Assembly: GCA_964404895.1 (NCBI GenBank)
Contig: CAYOLV010000002.1
Location: 310,001-374,000, forward strand
DNA length: 64,000 nt
Reading direction: 5' to 3'
Source of the DNA: JBGSUZ01 sp964404895
GTDB lineage: Bacteria > Bacillota > Clostridia > Peptostreptococcales > Acidaminobacteraceae
Every line of letters begins with the position of its first letter. Position 1 is the first letter of the stretch. The notes below the pieces were generated by a model. The model searched no databases. It saw nothing but the letters and a program-made list of their open reading frames with translations, and had not been told where the DNA came from. This document shows, piece by piece, positions 7,645 to 16,212 of the stretch. A program made the translations under genes and the position numbers.

Positions 7645-9352
7645 ACCCATTAGCCAATGCCATGTCCAGTTTATTCATTATCAAATCTCCGACTTTATCA
7701 GCAAATGATTCCTGACCGATAAATGTATCAATTTTGATATTGATGATTGGTTTGTTATTTCCATTACCCATCTTTCTATTTGCGTCCTGTAATAACCCTT
7801 GTGCCTGTGGGTCATTAGGTTTCATTGGTATAGCCATTTCTGTTCCTGCCTCACCAAAAATACTGGCTTTATTGGCAAGTCCACCTTTAGCATATGTTTT
7901 TAACTCAGGAATCTTAGGAAGTCCCGACATATCAACACCCATGCCGCCTACAACTGGAATACCTTTAGGAATCTTGAATTTAATCTTTTGAAGACCGCCA
8001 ATTAGAATATTAAACATTTTGATATACATGTTAATCCAACCAAATAAAGCTCCTTTGATTGTATTGCCAATACCAATAAACACTCCACCAATTGCCTTAC
8101 CAATTCCAGCAAATGCACCTACAAATGCAGACTTAAAACTAATTAATGCCGCTCCTATTGCTGTTACAAATCCCATGAATTTTGTTTTAATAAAGTCCCA
8201 ATTCTTGATAAGCAAATAACCCACTGCAATTACTGCAACAATAGCTATAACAATCATTCCAAAAGGACTTAAAGCAAATGCGACACCTTGCGCCTTAGTA
8301 GCCAAGTTAATTAGGTTCATCACCACAAGATATGCTTTTGCTACCTTAACACCTATAATTAGACCACCTACTAATACACCTAAAAACTTAAAAGCTTCTC
8401 TATGTTTGATAATAAATCCACCAACATTTTTGACGATATATATAATCGACTTACCAAAATCTAAAGCTTCTTTAATCATTGGTTTCATCGAATTAACCAT
8501 CTTATCTACTTCTGGTCGTACATCATTCAGTTTAATTACAAATCTATTTACAGAAGGTAAAACATTAGTCATTATGCTCATGGAAATATCATCAAAATTG
8601 AGTTTTAGGATTCTCATTTGATTGGCAAAACCTTGATTAGTTTTAGCAAAGTCACCTTGAGCATCTTTAGACTTTTCCATGATGTAGTTATACCTTAATT
8701 GTGTTTTTTCAGCTTGGGACATTGCTTCCCATTTTTTATTAATTCCTTTTGTATGTGCGTACTCTTGCATTGAAGCAACTTGCATATTTAGACCATATTT
8801 CAACATCGTCTCTGTACCGCCAGCCATTGCTGATTTAATATCATCGAAGGCTTGTTGTGGGTCAACATTATAAAACGATGCAAAGTCACCAGAAAGTCCT
8901 GTTAATCCCTTTGACATAGTTTGAAGCTCAACGCCACCCAATCCACTTGCTTTCATCATTGCCCCCAAAGTACCTGAGAACTTTTTAGCTTGTAATTGAG
9001 ATACGCCAAATTGATTAGCTGTCGTCTTTGCAAATGTATTAATGGTGCTATTTGCTCCAAATGTTGTATCAACTACGTTTTGAACTTCTTGTAAATCACT
9101 TGCTAATTCAAGACCATTCTTTGCTACAACTCCCATACCAACTACCGCCAATGCACCGACTGCTTTTGTCGCTTGCATTGCACCACTTTTGAAATTATTG
9201 AATTTCTTAGTAGCATTGGTTGTCATGTTATTAATTGATCGCTGTACTGTCTTTGTATCAGCGTTGAGTTGTCTGAGACTTCTACCAGCTTTATCAGTTG
9301 CAGGAGTCAATTTATTAGTACAATTGAGTATTACATTTACACTTTTAGCCAC
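7643..9352 (-). CDS. tail tape measure protein (short)
   Basis: The 569-residue protein is the tape measure: an N-terminal part with LQEVQNVVDTTFG and the FAKTTANQFGVSQLQAKKF segment typical of XkdO-class proteins, a central set of hydrophobic helices (FLGVLVGGLIIGVKVAKAYL and FGMIVIAIVAVIAVGYLLI, about residues 325-385), glycine-rich amphipathic helices and a C-terminal AKGGLANKASIFGEAGTEMA motif, which is common at tape-measure ends. The start is GTG behind AGGTAGGTGATTAA. The size suggests a short contractile tail. It overlaps the end of the frameshifted chaperone extension by three codons. Confidence 0.92.
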   Translation of the reverse strand: MAKSVNVILNCTNKLTPATDKAGRSLRQLNADTKTVQRSINNMTTNATKKFNNFKSGAMQATKAVGALAVVGMGVVAKNGLELASDLQEVQNVVDTTFGANSTINTFAKTTANQFGVSQLQAKKFSGTLGAMMKASGLGGVELQTMSKGLTGLSGDFASFYNVDPQQAFDDIKSAMAGGTETMLKYGLNMQVASMQEYAHTKGINKKWEAMSQAEKTQLRYNYIMEKSKDAQGDFAKTNQGFANQMRILKLNFDDISMSIMTNVLPSVNRFVIKLNDVRPEVDKMVNSMKPMIKEALDFGKSIIYIVKNVGGFIIKHREAFKFLGVLVGGLIIGVKVAKAYLVVMNLINLATKAQGVAFALSPFGMIVIAIVAVIAVGYLLIKNWDFIKTKFMGFVTAIGAALISFKSAFVGAFAGIGKAIGGVFIGIGNTIKGALFGWINMYIKMFNILIGGLQKIKFKIPKGIPVVGGMGVDMSGLPKIPELKTYAKGGLANKASIFGEAGTEMAIPMKPNDPQAQGLLQDANRKMGNGNNKPIINIKIDTFIGQESFADKVGDLIMNKLDMALANG

Positions 9353-9357
9353 TTAAA

Positions 9358-9534
9358 TCACCTACCTTTTTGGGCTTCTATAAGTGCCTTTTCTTCAACA
9401 TCAGAAATCCAAGCGATAGCCCCAGACAAATACAATTTATCTGAGTAACTTAGTTCCAACATCTTGTGATAGTCTTGCTTATATTTGAGCGTGAGAACCG
9501 CTAGTAATTGAAGCTCTGCGTTCTCACTGATTAG
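9358..9534 (-). CDS. -1 frameshift extension of the tail chaperone (gpGT-type)
   Basis: Starting at the slippery site, the -1 frame stays open for 58 codons and ends at TGA just after the tape measure start. The peptide (beginning LISENAELQLLAVLTLKYKQ and containing SYSDKLYLSGAIAWI) has no start codon or ribosome site of its own at its beginning. Its SYSDKLYL...AI.WI pattern resembles the short frame found between chaperone and tape measure in PBSX-like tails. A fused product would have about 183 residues. In lambda and many long-tailed phages such a fusion guides tape measure and tube assembly. Confidence 0.8.
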   Translation of the reverse strand, partial: LISENAELQLLAVLTLKYKQDYHKMLELSYSDKLYLSGAIAWISDVEEKALIEAQKGR

Positions 9535-9908
9535 TTTTTTACTTCTTCATCCGTGATATCAATTCCATTGAATTTTGCGATGTGTTGAACTAATTCATTG
9601 ACTTCATCAGCCGTAAATACTTTATAAACAACATCAAATGGATTAGCATCACATTCAAACGCATCAAGTAATTCGGGTGCTTTTAACATCGGAATACTCT
9701 GATATACCAACTGTTTGTTAATTTCAATTTTTCTGCTAAAATCTGCTGATTCTGACTCAGCAATCAGTTCAATCGTTTTATCAAATCCCAATGAAACAAG
9801 ATTAATGACTCCATAATTTTTCAAAGTAATTTGTCCAAGTTTCAGTCTGTCTTGCTCACGTTTTTTTGCCTTTTCAATAAATTGTCCTAACTCAATTCCC
9901 TTAGCCAT
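9531..9908 (-). CDS. tail assembly chaperone (XkdN-like)
   Basis: The 125-residue protein starts MAKGIELGQFIEKAKKREQD and has the TAC-type helical fold: a helix after GQITLKNYGVINLVSLGFD, the LKAPELLDAFECDANPFDVV block and a C-terminal helix rich in valine and acidic residues. ATG 9908 follows AAAGGGAGTG; the frame extends upstream but lacks a ribosome site there. It lies between the tube and tape measure genes, the place of the gpG-type chaperone, and its last two codons form an A-AAA-AAC slippery site leading into a downstream frame. Confidence 0.85.
   Translation of the reverse strand: MAKGIELGQFIEKAKKREQDRLKLGQITLKNYGVINLVSLGFDKTIELIAESESADFSRKIEINKQLVYQSIPMLKAPELLDAFECDANPFDVVYKVFTADEVNELVQHIAKFNGIDITDEEVKN
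9534..9540 (-). promoter_or_regulatory. -1 ribosomal frameshift site A-AAA-AAC
   Basis: Read on the minus strand the chaperone gene ends GTA AAA AAC TAA, so the heptamer A AAA AAC is in the classical X XXY YYZ phase one codon before the stop. A shift of -1 enters a 58-codon open frame that reaches the tape measure gene. The stop codon right after the heptamer may add pausing. Confidence 0.78.
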
Positions 9909-9937
9909 AAATGCCACTCCCTTTATACTGAAATAAT

Positions 9938-10015
9938 AAAAAACCCTATAATCACTGTTATTACTCCATTGTTCAAAGTGAGAACGACAAAGCATTTTCA
10001 GTAATTACAGGGTTT
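9938..10015 (-). terminator. long-loop hairpin with T-run between tube and chaperone genes
   Basis: Arms AACCCTATAATCACTG and CAGTAATTACAGGGTT match at 14 of 16 positions with about 42 bases between; on the minus strand TTTTTTATTATT follows. It looks like an attenuator that lets the abundant tube protein be made in excess over the chaperone and tape measure. Confidence 0.6.
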
Positions 10016-10053
10016 AAATTGTGTGTTATTTCCATTCAATATTCTGAATAATA

Positions 10054-10473
10054 TTATAAATACTGTGCCTTAAAAGCTTTGAAGCTAAATTCTTCCTCAG
10101 CCTTTGCCTTATTCTCAAAATTGATTAAATCGACATCATCAAAAGTGATTCCAGTCAGTAAAACTCTTACTGGCTCTAGTGATGCAGGGTCATCAATCTC
10201 TGAGTTCAATTTAATTTCTGGCATGATACCAGTCATAAACCCATTTGCAATTGTCTTAGCTAACTTATTGTCAACCTTGTGCATTTTCATCGACCCCTCG
10301 ATTTCGTAACCCATGAACTTTCTACCAACACCTAACTCACCGTTAAGTTCAACATCTTCATATTTAGGTTTCATTGTTGCTTTGAACGAAACAGCATTTG
10401 TCATGAGGTCGTTATTGACCCACAACTTGCCAAAAGTACCCGACATTATTTGATTTGGATTAATTTTTTCCAT
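10054..10473 (-). CDS. tail tube protein (XkdM-like)
   Basis: This 139-residue protein is an XkdM/DUF2001 tube subunit: MSGTFGKLWVNNDLMTNAVS at the start, KYEDVELNGELGVGRKFMGY (residues 37-56) and EGSMKMHKV in the middle, and EFSFKAFKAQYL at the end. It follows the sheath gene, the order usual for contractile tails. Hexameric rings of this protein make the inner tube. The gene is separated from the chaperone by a hairpin that probably tunes stoichiometry. Confidence 0.92.
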   Translation of the reverse strand: MEKINPNQIMSGTFGKLWVNNDLMTNAVSFKATMKPKYEDVELNGELGVGRKFMGYEIEGSMKMHKVDNKLAKTIANGFMTGIMPEIKLNSEIDDPASLEPVRVLLTGITFDDVDLINFENKAKAEEEFSFKAFKAQYL

Positions 10474-10606
10474 AATTGATATCCCTTCCCTTCTTGTGCG
10501 ACTTTAAAAGCCGATTATGAGCATAAAAAAACACCCTATATATCCCGAAAATTAGTATTTGGAATACAAGAGCGTTCTAACGTTTCCTATTCAATTGTTT
10601 TGGTGG

Positions 10607-11692
10607 TTAATTCATCGTCACATCGAACTTTAAACCTTCGATGGCATCTAATACTTTCACCTTACCACCTGCGTAGATATCTGAGCCGATTGTAAGTTTC
10701 ATTACCTGCTCATCACTCATTGCCGATACATCTTTTCCTTTTGACTGCCAAACAATACGCATTTCATCAACATTAATGAATGCTTTATTATCAAACTCAT
10801 CGTCAAGAATATCTTCACTTTCCAGAACATTAAAATAACCGTTCACAGAACTGATAAATAGCAATTGGTTACTTAGTTTGTTTTTAAACTTTCCAATGTA
10901 TTCATTCTTAAATACTGTTTTAATATCTTCTCTGATTAGGTCGAGTGCTTCAATTACTGTGATTGCTTTGAAACTGTCAGTCATTCCGCTTGTAATAGTT
11001 ACGAGCGAATTAATTGCTCTGCCGATTCTCGGATTGCCCTCATCATTGATAATGACAAGATTACCTGAGCCAATTTCTGCATTTACATCTGCTGGTTCAA
11101 CAACACTCTCAATATCTGTTAACTTTAGATAAGTTGCAGACTGAGTAAATGGAAGTCCTGCAAAAATGCCAACGAGTCTGCCAAGATATAGATGACCACT
11201 GATTGATGCTAGGTCAAGTTTTCGCTTAACTGAATCGTTAATAAAGTTGACACAATGCATATCATCTGTAGTTGTTGCTTTGTATGTGATTACTTTTACT
11301 GCCTTGTTTCTGATTACATTTTGTTGCTTTTCCCAAATGACTACAGCGTTGTGGTCAGCAGGAGCATCAGAGACAGTTGTAAACCAGTTCATACTGATAC
11401 CATTTGCAAGCGTCAAAATATCTGCAATTGTTTTTTCCATATCCACTCTAATTACAATAACTTTCAACGGATTGCCAGTAAATGCATCCATGATTGAGTT
11501 GTAATTATCTATTGTATAAAATGCTTTGTCTTTGATTAAAGTAGTAACATCTGAATATTCCTTAGTTGTAAATGTCTTTTTTGTATCATCTTTAATACCG
11601 ATGCAAACAACACCTTTAGAAGAACGTGTAATTGCAGACACGCCTAATTGTTTAAAACTGATATCAATTTGCGGTAAGCCAATAGTTGCCAT
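10607..11692 (-). CDS. contractile tail sheath protein (XkdK-like)
   Basis: The 361-residue product is a tail sheath subunit. The N-terminus (ATIGLPQIDISFKQLGVSAI), the RSSKGVVCIGIKD strand, and the C-terminal YFNVLESEDILDDEFDNKAF plus the MSDEQVMKLTIGSDIYAGGK region match PBSX XkdK-class sheaths. Presence of a sheath shows the phage has a contractile, myovirus-type tail. The C-terminal domain is expected to embrace the tube. Start ATG with AAGAAAGTAGGT upstream; 18 bases separate it from the upstream terminator gene. Confidence 0.93.
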   Translation of the reverse strand: MATIGLPQIDISFKQLGVSAITRSSKGVVCIGIKDDTKKTFTTKEYSDVTTLIKDKAFYTIDNYNSIMDAFTGNPLKVIVIRVDMEKTIADILTLANGISMNWFTTVSDAPADHNAVVIWEKQQNVIRNKAVKVITYKATTTDDMHCVNFINDSVKRKLDLASISGHLYLGRLVGIFAGLPFTQSATYLKLTDIESVVEPADVNAEIGSGNLVIINDEGNPRIGRAINSLVTITSGMTDSFKAITVIEALDLIREDIKTVFKNEYIGKFKNKLSNQLLFISSVNGYFNVLESEDILDDEFDNKAFINVDEMRIVWQSKGKDVSAMSDEQVMKLTIGSDIYAGGKVKVLDAIEGLKFDVTMN

Positions 11693-11710
11693 AATATATA
11701 CCTACTTTCT

Positions 11711-12142
11711 TTAATTTAAGTTTTGGTTGAATATGAGATTTTCCATCATTACTGATGTGTCCTTGTCAGTAATATCTGTGAGAAAATCAACTGTGAACTT
11801 ACAATGAAGCACATCGTCCACTGTTATAAAATTCATATTTGTGATTGTTGCGTTCCCGATCAAGAACATAAATGAATCATGTAGATTTTCAGTCATCGTC
11901 AGATTTTCCATTTTGTTGTTTGTTGGAGTAGAGGAAAAATAAATTAAATCCACGTCAATCTCATATTGCTTCTTGTCTGTCCCAATTGTGGAAATCAAAA
12001 TATTATCCCGAATGTCCACAAAAAAAGATGGTCTAATAAAGCCATCTTTAATGTCTGTGCTATTTATTTTTACTGTCGGATAGTCAGCTTTCAATTTGTC
12101 GTTGATTAGCTTGACTAATTCTTGAATTGCGTTCAGTTCCAT
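11711..12142 (-). CDS. tail terminator-like protein (DUF6838 type)
   Basis: The 143-residue protein lies between the gp10-like gene and the sheath, where the tail terminator/XkdJ-type protein is expected. It begins MELNAIQELVKLINDKLKAD, a helix found in terminators, followed by beta strands (FIRPSFFVDIRD, QYEIDVDLIYFSS) and a C-terminal VLHCKFTVDFLTDI strand. The fold prediction is by position and pattern only; I do not recognise a precise motif. It probably caps the tail tube before joining to the head. Confidence 0.7.
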   Translation of the reverse strand: MELNAIQELVKLINDKLKADYPTVKINSTDIKDGFIRPSFFVDIRDNILISTIGTDKKQYEIDVDLIYFSSTPTNNKMENLTMTENLHDSFMFLIGNATITNMNFITVDDVLHCKFTVDFLTDITDKDTSVMMENLIFNQNLN

Positions 12143-12144
12143 TT

Positions 12145-12558
12145 CTAATCAACCCTTTCAAATATCTTGTCAACAAAATCACCCAATGCTGACTCCCAAT
12201 CATCCTGATATTCTTTAATTGAATCCTCAAACATGTGTAAGCCTGGGGCAAAACCATGTTCGCTACCATCTTTGCCAACTATTCTGTGACCATATTCAAT
12301 TAAATGACCATGAGGTGCAGAACTGTATACCCTTACACTATCAGCACCATTTTTATCATATTTATATGGTTTACCAGTCTTAATTGATTTCTCAAGTTGG
12401 TATCCATCATCAACAGAATTTTTTACACCTAATTTCACTTTATTAACTACATTTTTTTCGACTTTCTTGCCATGTTTTTTCAGCAACTTCTTAACATCTT
12501 TAGGATAAGATTTACCGATTTCTTCAAAGGCATATGCTAAAGCTTCTAATTCATCCAT
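12145..12558 (-). CDS. HK97 gp10-like tail completion protein
   Basis: The 137-residue basic protein shows the gp10/XkdI signature: an N-terminal helix ending in KLLKKHGKKVEKNVVNKVK, then GYQLEKSIKTGK and the conserved SSAPHGHLIEYGHRIV motif (residues 79-94), and a C-terminal helix. The family functions in head-tail completion. The ATG follows a GTGGTGGAGTAG leader directly after the stop of the upstream gene, and the downstream start lies two bases after its own stop, so the connector genes form a tight cluster. Confidence 0.87.
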   Translation of the reverse strand: MDELEALAYAFEEIGKSYPKDVKKLLKKHGKKVEKNVVNKVKLGVKNSVDDGYQLEKSIKTGKPYKYDKNGADSVRVYSSAPHGHLIEYGHRIVGKDGSEHGFAPGLHMFEDSIKEYQDDWESALGDFVDKIFERVD

Positions 12559-12888
12559 CTACTCCACCACCAATTGAGTAAATATTTCTATCCTGTCCAT
12601 TTCTTTATAATTGGGGATAGAGTATTTAAAATCATAGCGTTGCCCCTTAAAAATGAAGTACATGGAATTATTCAAATTTTGAATACTCTCAACTCGAACA
12701 ATGAATTTTGTATTAGAAGTAACTTTTTCATCAACACCGTTATAATCCTTTTGCCAATTAGAACCACTGGGAACAATTCGACAATATACATCTTTAACTT
12801 TTGCATATTTATATTCACTTTCCCCAAGCTCATTTTCAACTAACTGCCTATCCCAAAGTTCTGCAATATTCTTTAAATCATTTATCAT
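12559..12888 (-). CDS. head-tail adaptor/closure protein (XkdH-like)
   Basis: This 109-residue protein belongs with the small head-closure or phage head-tail joining class (HK97 gp7-like). It is beta-rich: YKYAKVKDVYCRIVPSGSN, TSNTKFIVRVESI and MYFIFKGQRYDFKYSI (residues 76-91), a pattern typical of the closure ring. It lies between the gp6-like connector and gp10-like genes, in the usual order. GGTGGTGCATAA precedes the ATG. The assignment rests on order and strand pattern. Confidence 0.78.
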   Translation of the reverse strand: MINDLKNIAELWDRQLVENELGESEYKYAKVKDVYCRIVPSGSNWQKDYNGVDEKVTSNTKFIVRVESIQNLNNSMYFIFKGQRYDFKYSIPNYKEMDRIEIFTQLVVE

Positions 12889-12899
12889 TTATGCACCAC

Positions 12900-13166
12900 C
12901 TAACAATTACTTAAAAGCTCAAAAATTGTTGTGACCGTTATGTCTTGTTTGGTATTTTCTGCATTGGTATCTCTATTTTCATAAAGATTAGAAATAATTT
13001 TTAATTGCACTAACTGTGCTAAGTTTTGGAGCTGTGGTTGAGCCTTATAAGCTACCCCACAACATGAATCAATATAGTTTTCTGACACAGTTATTAATTG
13101 TTCTATAAATTGATCGTCAGTTTCAAAATCTATTCGTAGATATTTTTTAATTTGTTCGATTGTCAA
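12900..13166 (-). CDS. gp6-like head-tail connector protein
   Basis: The 88-residue protein, MTIEQIKKYLRIDFETDDQF then IEQLITVSENYIDSCCG, matches the gp6/YqbG head-tail connector: IDxxxDDxFIxxLIxxAExYI is the hallmark helix pair. The middle part ends with NLYENRD, another family mark. TTG 13166 is the likely start because AAGGGAAG lies about nine bases before it; longer forms lack a ribosome site. Twelve copies would sit under the portal ring. A double cysteine (residues 35-36) is noted. Confidence 0.85.
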   Translation of the reverse strand: MTIEQIKKYLRIDFETDDQFIEQLITVSENYIDSCCGVAYKAQPQLQNLAQLVQLKIISNLYENRDTNAENTKQDITVTTIFELLSNC

Positions 13167-13189
13167 TCTGTTCACTTCCCTTCTAAAAT

Positions 13190-13216
13190 GAAAGGAGTGG
13201 CATATTTCAGCCACTC
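13190..13216 (-). terminator. hairpin between capsid and connector genes
   Basis: GAGTGGC and GCCACTC pair perfectly around eight bases, followed on the minus strand by CTTTCATTTT. It probably dampens transcription beyond the highly expressed capsid gene. Confidence 0.55.
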
Positions 13217-13231
13217 ACTTTAAAAGCAATA

Positions 13232-14326
13232 TTAGAATAAGAACTTAGCAACAGAACGAGTAACACCTTTACAAACGTCAAGTCTTTCAAGTACACGGAC
13301 TTTTGTTGTATCTGTTGAGAAACCTGCTTCTGCACTCTTAGCAATTGTTAATTGCTTTCTATCAAAGATTTTGACAGCCTCTTTTGTGTTGGCTACAAAG
13401 TATGGAACTTTTGTAGTTTCATTTGGCATAATTGCTGAATCAACTACAGCAAGCGGTTTACCATTGAAATAGAATTTGCCTAACATTTCAGTGACAAGTC
13501 CAAGGTTTTTACCTTGTGAATCAGTGACGTTTTTAAGATAAGCAAAGCCATTTTCGTTAGTAAGAACTACCATACCAGCTTTAACAGCAGGAACTTGTGA
13601 ATCCATAAATTTAGAAATAGCCGTATGGTCTGTACCAACTTTAACAGTACCAAAGTTATCAGTTAGAACTTTTACAATTTTAGTATTTTCAACTCTTGTA
13701 GCAAGTTCAGCAAAATTCTTTCTTACGATATTTTCAATCTCAGCTTCTGCATCTTCAACAAGTTCAGATGTAATGTTTTGAATCAATCCATGTTTCTTAC
13801 AAGTGAATGCAATATCAGTTGTTGCAAGTGTACCTTCCGTGATGTTGTCCCCTTCTACGACTTCTGGTAGAGTATTTTGGTCTAAATCTACAACTGGCAT
13901 AGTCCCAGTATTTTTTGTTACAGGATGGATGTCACAAAGTTCTCTAAGTGAGCCAAAGCCTTTTTTGATTTCCTGAAGGTCATTTACATATTCTTTAGGT
14001 AATACCGCCGCATTATCTGAAGACTTCACAACTGCTCTTTCTTCCGCTGTCATTTCCTTGCCCATTACTGATTTTACAATTGCTCTAAACTCATTTACAT
14101 TTTCCATAACTTTAATCCCATCCTTTTCAACATTAGTTTTAGTTTTTTGTGCTTCAAGTGACGCCCTTTCTTCCGCTTCAATTGTTTCTGTAAGTGCCAA
14201 TAATTCTTTTTGCTCATCAATTGACGCTCTGATTTCCTTTGCTTTAGTAACATCTTTCGCTTCAATTGCTCCACGCATTTCAACTGTCATTGTTTCGATT
14301 TGCTCTCTAATTTCTTGTGATTTCAT
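13232..14326 (-). CDS. HK97-family major capsid protein
   Basis: The 364-residue product is an HK97-fold capsid protein with an N-terminal coiled-coil scaffold (delta domain, about residues 1-70, rich in lysine and glutamate) that the adjacent protease would remove. The mature shell part includes LPKEYVNDLQEIKKGFGSLR, the MPVVDLDQNTLPEVVEGDN E-loop region, and GKPLAVVDSAIMPNE and VPYFVANTKEAVKIFDR near the end. ATG 14326 was chosen over one four codons earlier because that one overlaps the GAAAGGATG ribosome site. Together with protease and portal genes it forms an HK97-type head module. Confidence 0.95.
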   Translation of the reverse strand: MKSQEIREQIETMTVEMRGAIEAKDVTKAKEIRASIDEQKELLALTETIEAEERASLEAQKTKTNVEKDGIKVMENVNEFRAIVKSVMGKEMTAEERAVVKSSDNAAVLPKEYVNDLQEIKKGFGSLRELCDIHPVTKNTGTMPVVDLDQNTLPEVVEGDNITEGTLATTDIAFTCKKHGLIQNITSELVEDAEAEIENIVRKNFAELATRVENTKIVKVLTDNFGTVKVGTDHTAISKFMDSQVPAVKAGMVVLTNENGFAYLKNVTDSQGKNLGLVTEMLGKFYFNGKPLAVVDSAIMPNETTKVPYFVANTKEAVKIFDRKQLTIAKSAEAGFSTDTTKVRVLERLDVCKGVTRSVAKFLF

Positions 14327-14367
14327 AATAAATATCATCCTTTCAATAATTTGTAAGTTTTGAGTAT

Positions 14368-14396
14368 AAAAAAAAAGAACTACCTTGTGGCGTTCT
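14368..14396 (-). terminator. terminator at the end of the protease gene
   Basis: AGAACGCC and GGTAGTTCT pair with a mismatch around ACAA, overlapping the protease stop codon, and the minus strand continues with ten T. Placed just upstream of the capsid gene, so capsid transcription beyond it would need readthrough or a local promoter. Confidence 0.6.
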
Positions 14397-14988
14397 CGAT
14401 TTCAAATAATTCACATTCAATTTCTAATTGTTCAAGCTCACGTTGTTCTTCCATTTCACGCTTTTCAGTTTCTTTCATCGCCTTGCAACGTGCTTTCACA
14501 AGCGTTGAATCATATGCAGGAATTGGTGTTAATGTCCCCTCAAACAACGTGACTTCTTTTAATGTTCTATGCATTGTGTCATTTACATTGTCATAAATAT
14601 ATTCGTCATCATCGGCGATGAACCCAAATGAACACCCTCTCATTTCACCTGATTTAACAAGTGTATACGCATCTTTTGCATATGAAATTTCACTATTCAA
14701 CTCGGCTTCAAATCTTAATCCAATAGTATCCTTGTAGATTTTAAGTGTGTTATTTCGTGTAGATGCTAATGGCTTAGAATAATCATGATGATATAGCAGC
14801 CATATGTTTTCATTGCTTGCTAGTGTCTTATCAAAAGCATTTCTGTCTATCTTTTCAAAGAATCCGTCAAATAATTCTGTCTCAACTTCAAACATTGCAA
14901 TATAACCATCAACTATAAACCTGTCATCATCGGACTTTCTGATTTCTACATTTTTTATTGCTCTGATTTCTCTATTTTCCAACTTCAT
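14380..14988 (-). CDS. prohead protease (HK97 family, S78)
   Basis: The 202-residue protein has the herpesvirus-like prohead protease layout: FIVDGYIAMFEVETELFDGF near the start, the catalytic histidine in LLYHHDYSKPLA (near residue 69), the nucleophile serine in GEMRGCSFGF (near residue 120) and TLFEGTLTPIPAYDST after it. It matures the capsid by trimming the scaffold domain. The C-terminal basic/acidic tail may bind scaffold. It overlaps the portal gene's end by 17 bases. A GTG two codons upstream of the chosen ATG is possible. Confidence 0.93.
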   Translation of the reverse strand: MKLENREIRAIKNVEIRKSDDDRFIVDGYIAMFEVETELFDGFFEKIDRNAFDKTLASNENIWLLYHHDYSKPLASTRNNTLKIYKDTIGLRFEAELNSEISYAKDAYTLVKSGEMRGCSFGFIADDDEYIYDNVNDTMHRTLKEVTLFEGTLTPIPAYDSTLVKARCKAMKETEKREMEEQRELEQLEIECELFEIENATR

Positions 14989-16189
14989 TCTCACCTACCT
15001 TTTGTGGGTCTTTTAAAACTGCGTTATTCTGTTCATTTAATAATGAAAGTTTCATACTACCACTTGATAAAATGGGTTCTTTCGTTCCATCAATAAAATC
15101 TAATCCTTTAATTCTTCGTCCATCTGCAATCGTATACACACCACACTGAACATAGCGTTGAATAATTTGACTCTCTTTATCAGCGTCTAATCTAAACATA
15201 GAACTGGTATCAAATTTAATCATTACACCTTTATCACGTTCTGATTTAGTGAGTAATTTCCAATTCAATTCTTGCTCTAATTGAGTCAATTTTGGGTCTA
15301 AAGTATTTAGCAAAAAATCTAAATTTGTCTGCTCTAAAGAATTATTATTTGCTGATTCAATATCGTTTAATACTGACATCGGAACGCCGAATGCTGTTGC
15401 AATCTCTCGCTGACTCAAACGTCTAATCTCTGGATATAGTGAATCCGCTAAACTCATATTTAAATTACTCACATTGAACCCAGCAGGGATCGTGAGGATT
15501 CTACCTTTTGCAGAATATAATCTTTGAAACTTTTGTTGAATTTTAGCAATCTCACTCTCTTCTTTGATATCACTGGTCATCTGCACCACAAGCTTTGAAA
15601 TACCACCACTCGAAAAAGTATCAGATAAGTAGTTTTGTGCATTTTTTGCCGTTTGCAAATTTTGCTTGATATAACTTGTGGTAGCCTTTGACTCGATACC
15701 ATTAAGCGTTAATCCGCTTCGATACAAAATAATTTGTGAATCAAAACAATCAAACTGCTCGTCACCAATGGATATTGAATATAGGATTTTATTGGTTTTA
15801 TTTGATTTGATTAGTCCAATATTATCAACTGTGACCTGATTCACTTTACACGGATAAAGTTGCTTATTAGCGCCGATGAATAGACCACTCGTTCCATATA
15901 GTTCACCACTTGCTATCATAGCTGACATGCTATCAAATGAACTCATCACATCATTGTGCCTATACTTTAGAATGTCAGAATACTTGTGCTTATAAGGGAT
16001 TTCACCCTGCTCTGTGACCTGCACAATCTTTATTGGTAATTTGGCTACAGACTTTGAAATATAGTCAACACAGCGAAATATTGTAGTCTCTGAGAGGCTA
16101 TCACTTACATCTGGTTCACTCCCTTGATTGAACAAAGTTTCCCATGTGTCTGTATCTGCTCTTGTTTCATTCTTTCGATTAAAAAACAT
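14972..16189 (-). CDS. HK97-family portal protein
   Basis: The 405-residue protein is a phage portal: the region starting SDSLSETTIFRCVDYISKSV (from about residue 29), KLPIKIVQVTEQGE, KYRHNDVMSSFDSMSAM, and the crown/stem motif AFGVPMSVLNDIESANNNSL (about residues 276-295) are diagnostic of the HK97/SPP1-like portal group. Twelve copies form the DNA entry ring and dock terminase. GAGAGGAGTGAT stands before the ATG. It is placed between terminase and protease as expected. Confidence 0.94.
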   Translation of the reverse strand: MFFNRKNETRADTDTWETLFNQGSEPDVSDSLSETTIFRCVDYISKSVAKLPIKIVQVTEQGEIPYKHKYSDILKYRHNDVMSSFDSMSAMIASGELYGTSGLFIGANKQLYPCKVNQVTVDNIGLIKSNKTNKILYSISIGDEQFDCFDSQIILYRSGLTLNGIESKATTSYIKQNLQTAKNAQNYLSDTFSSGGISKLVVQMTSDIKEESEIAKIQQKFQRLYSAKGRILTIPAGFNVSNLNMSLADSLYPEIRRLSQREIATAFGVPMSVLNDIESANNNSLEQTNLDFLLNTLDPKLTQLEQELNWKLLTKSERDKGVMIKFDTSSMFRLDADKESQIIQRYVQCGVYTIADGRRIKGLDFIDGTKEPILSSGSMKLSLLNEQNNAVLKDPQKVGENEVGK

Positions 16190-16212
16190 CTATAATCATC
16201 ACTCCTCTCGTT

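Noticed and set aside
10480..10600. possible terminator between sheath and tube genes
   Set aside because: A T-run is present but only a weak six-base TATTCC/GGGATA stem with distant spacing, so it is not called.
12084..12278. 64-residue frame overlapping the gp10-like and terminator genes
   Set aside because: Shifted frame within two real genes, no ribosome site.
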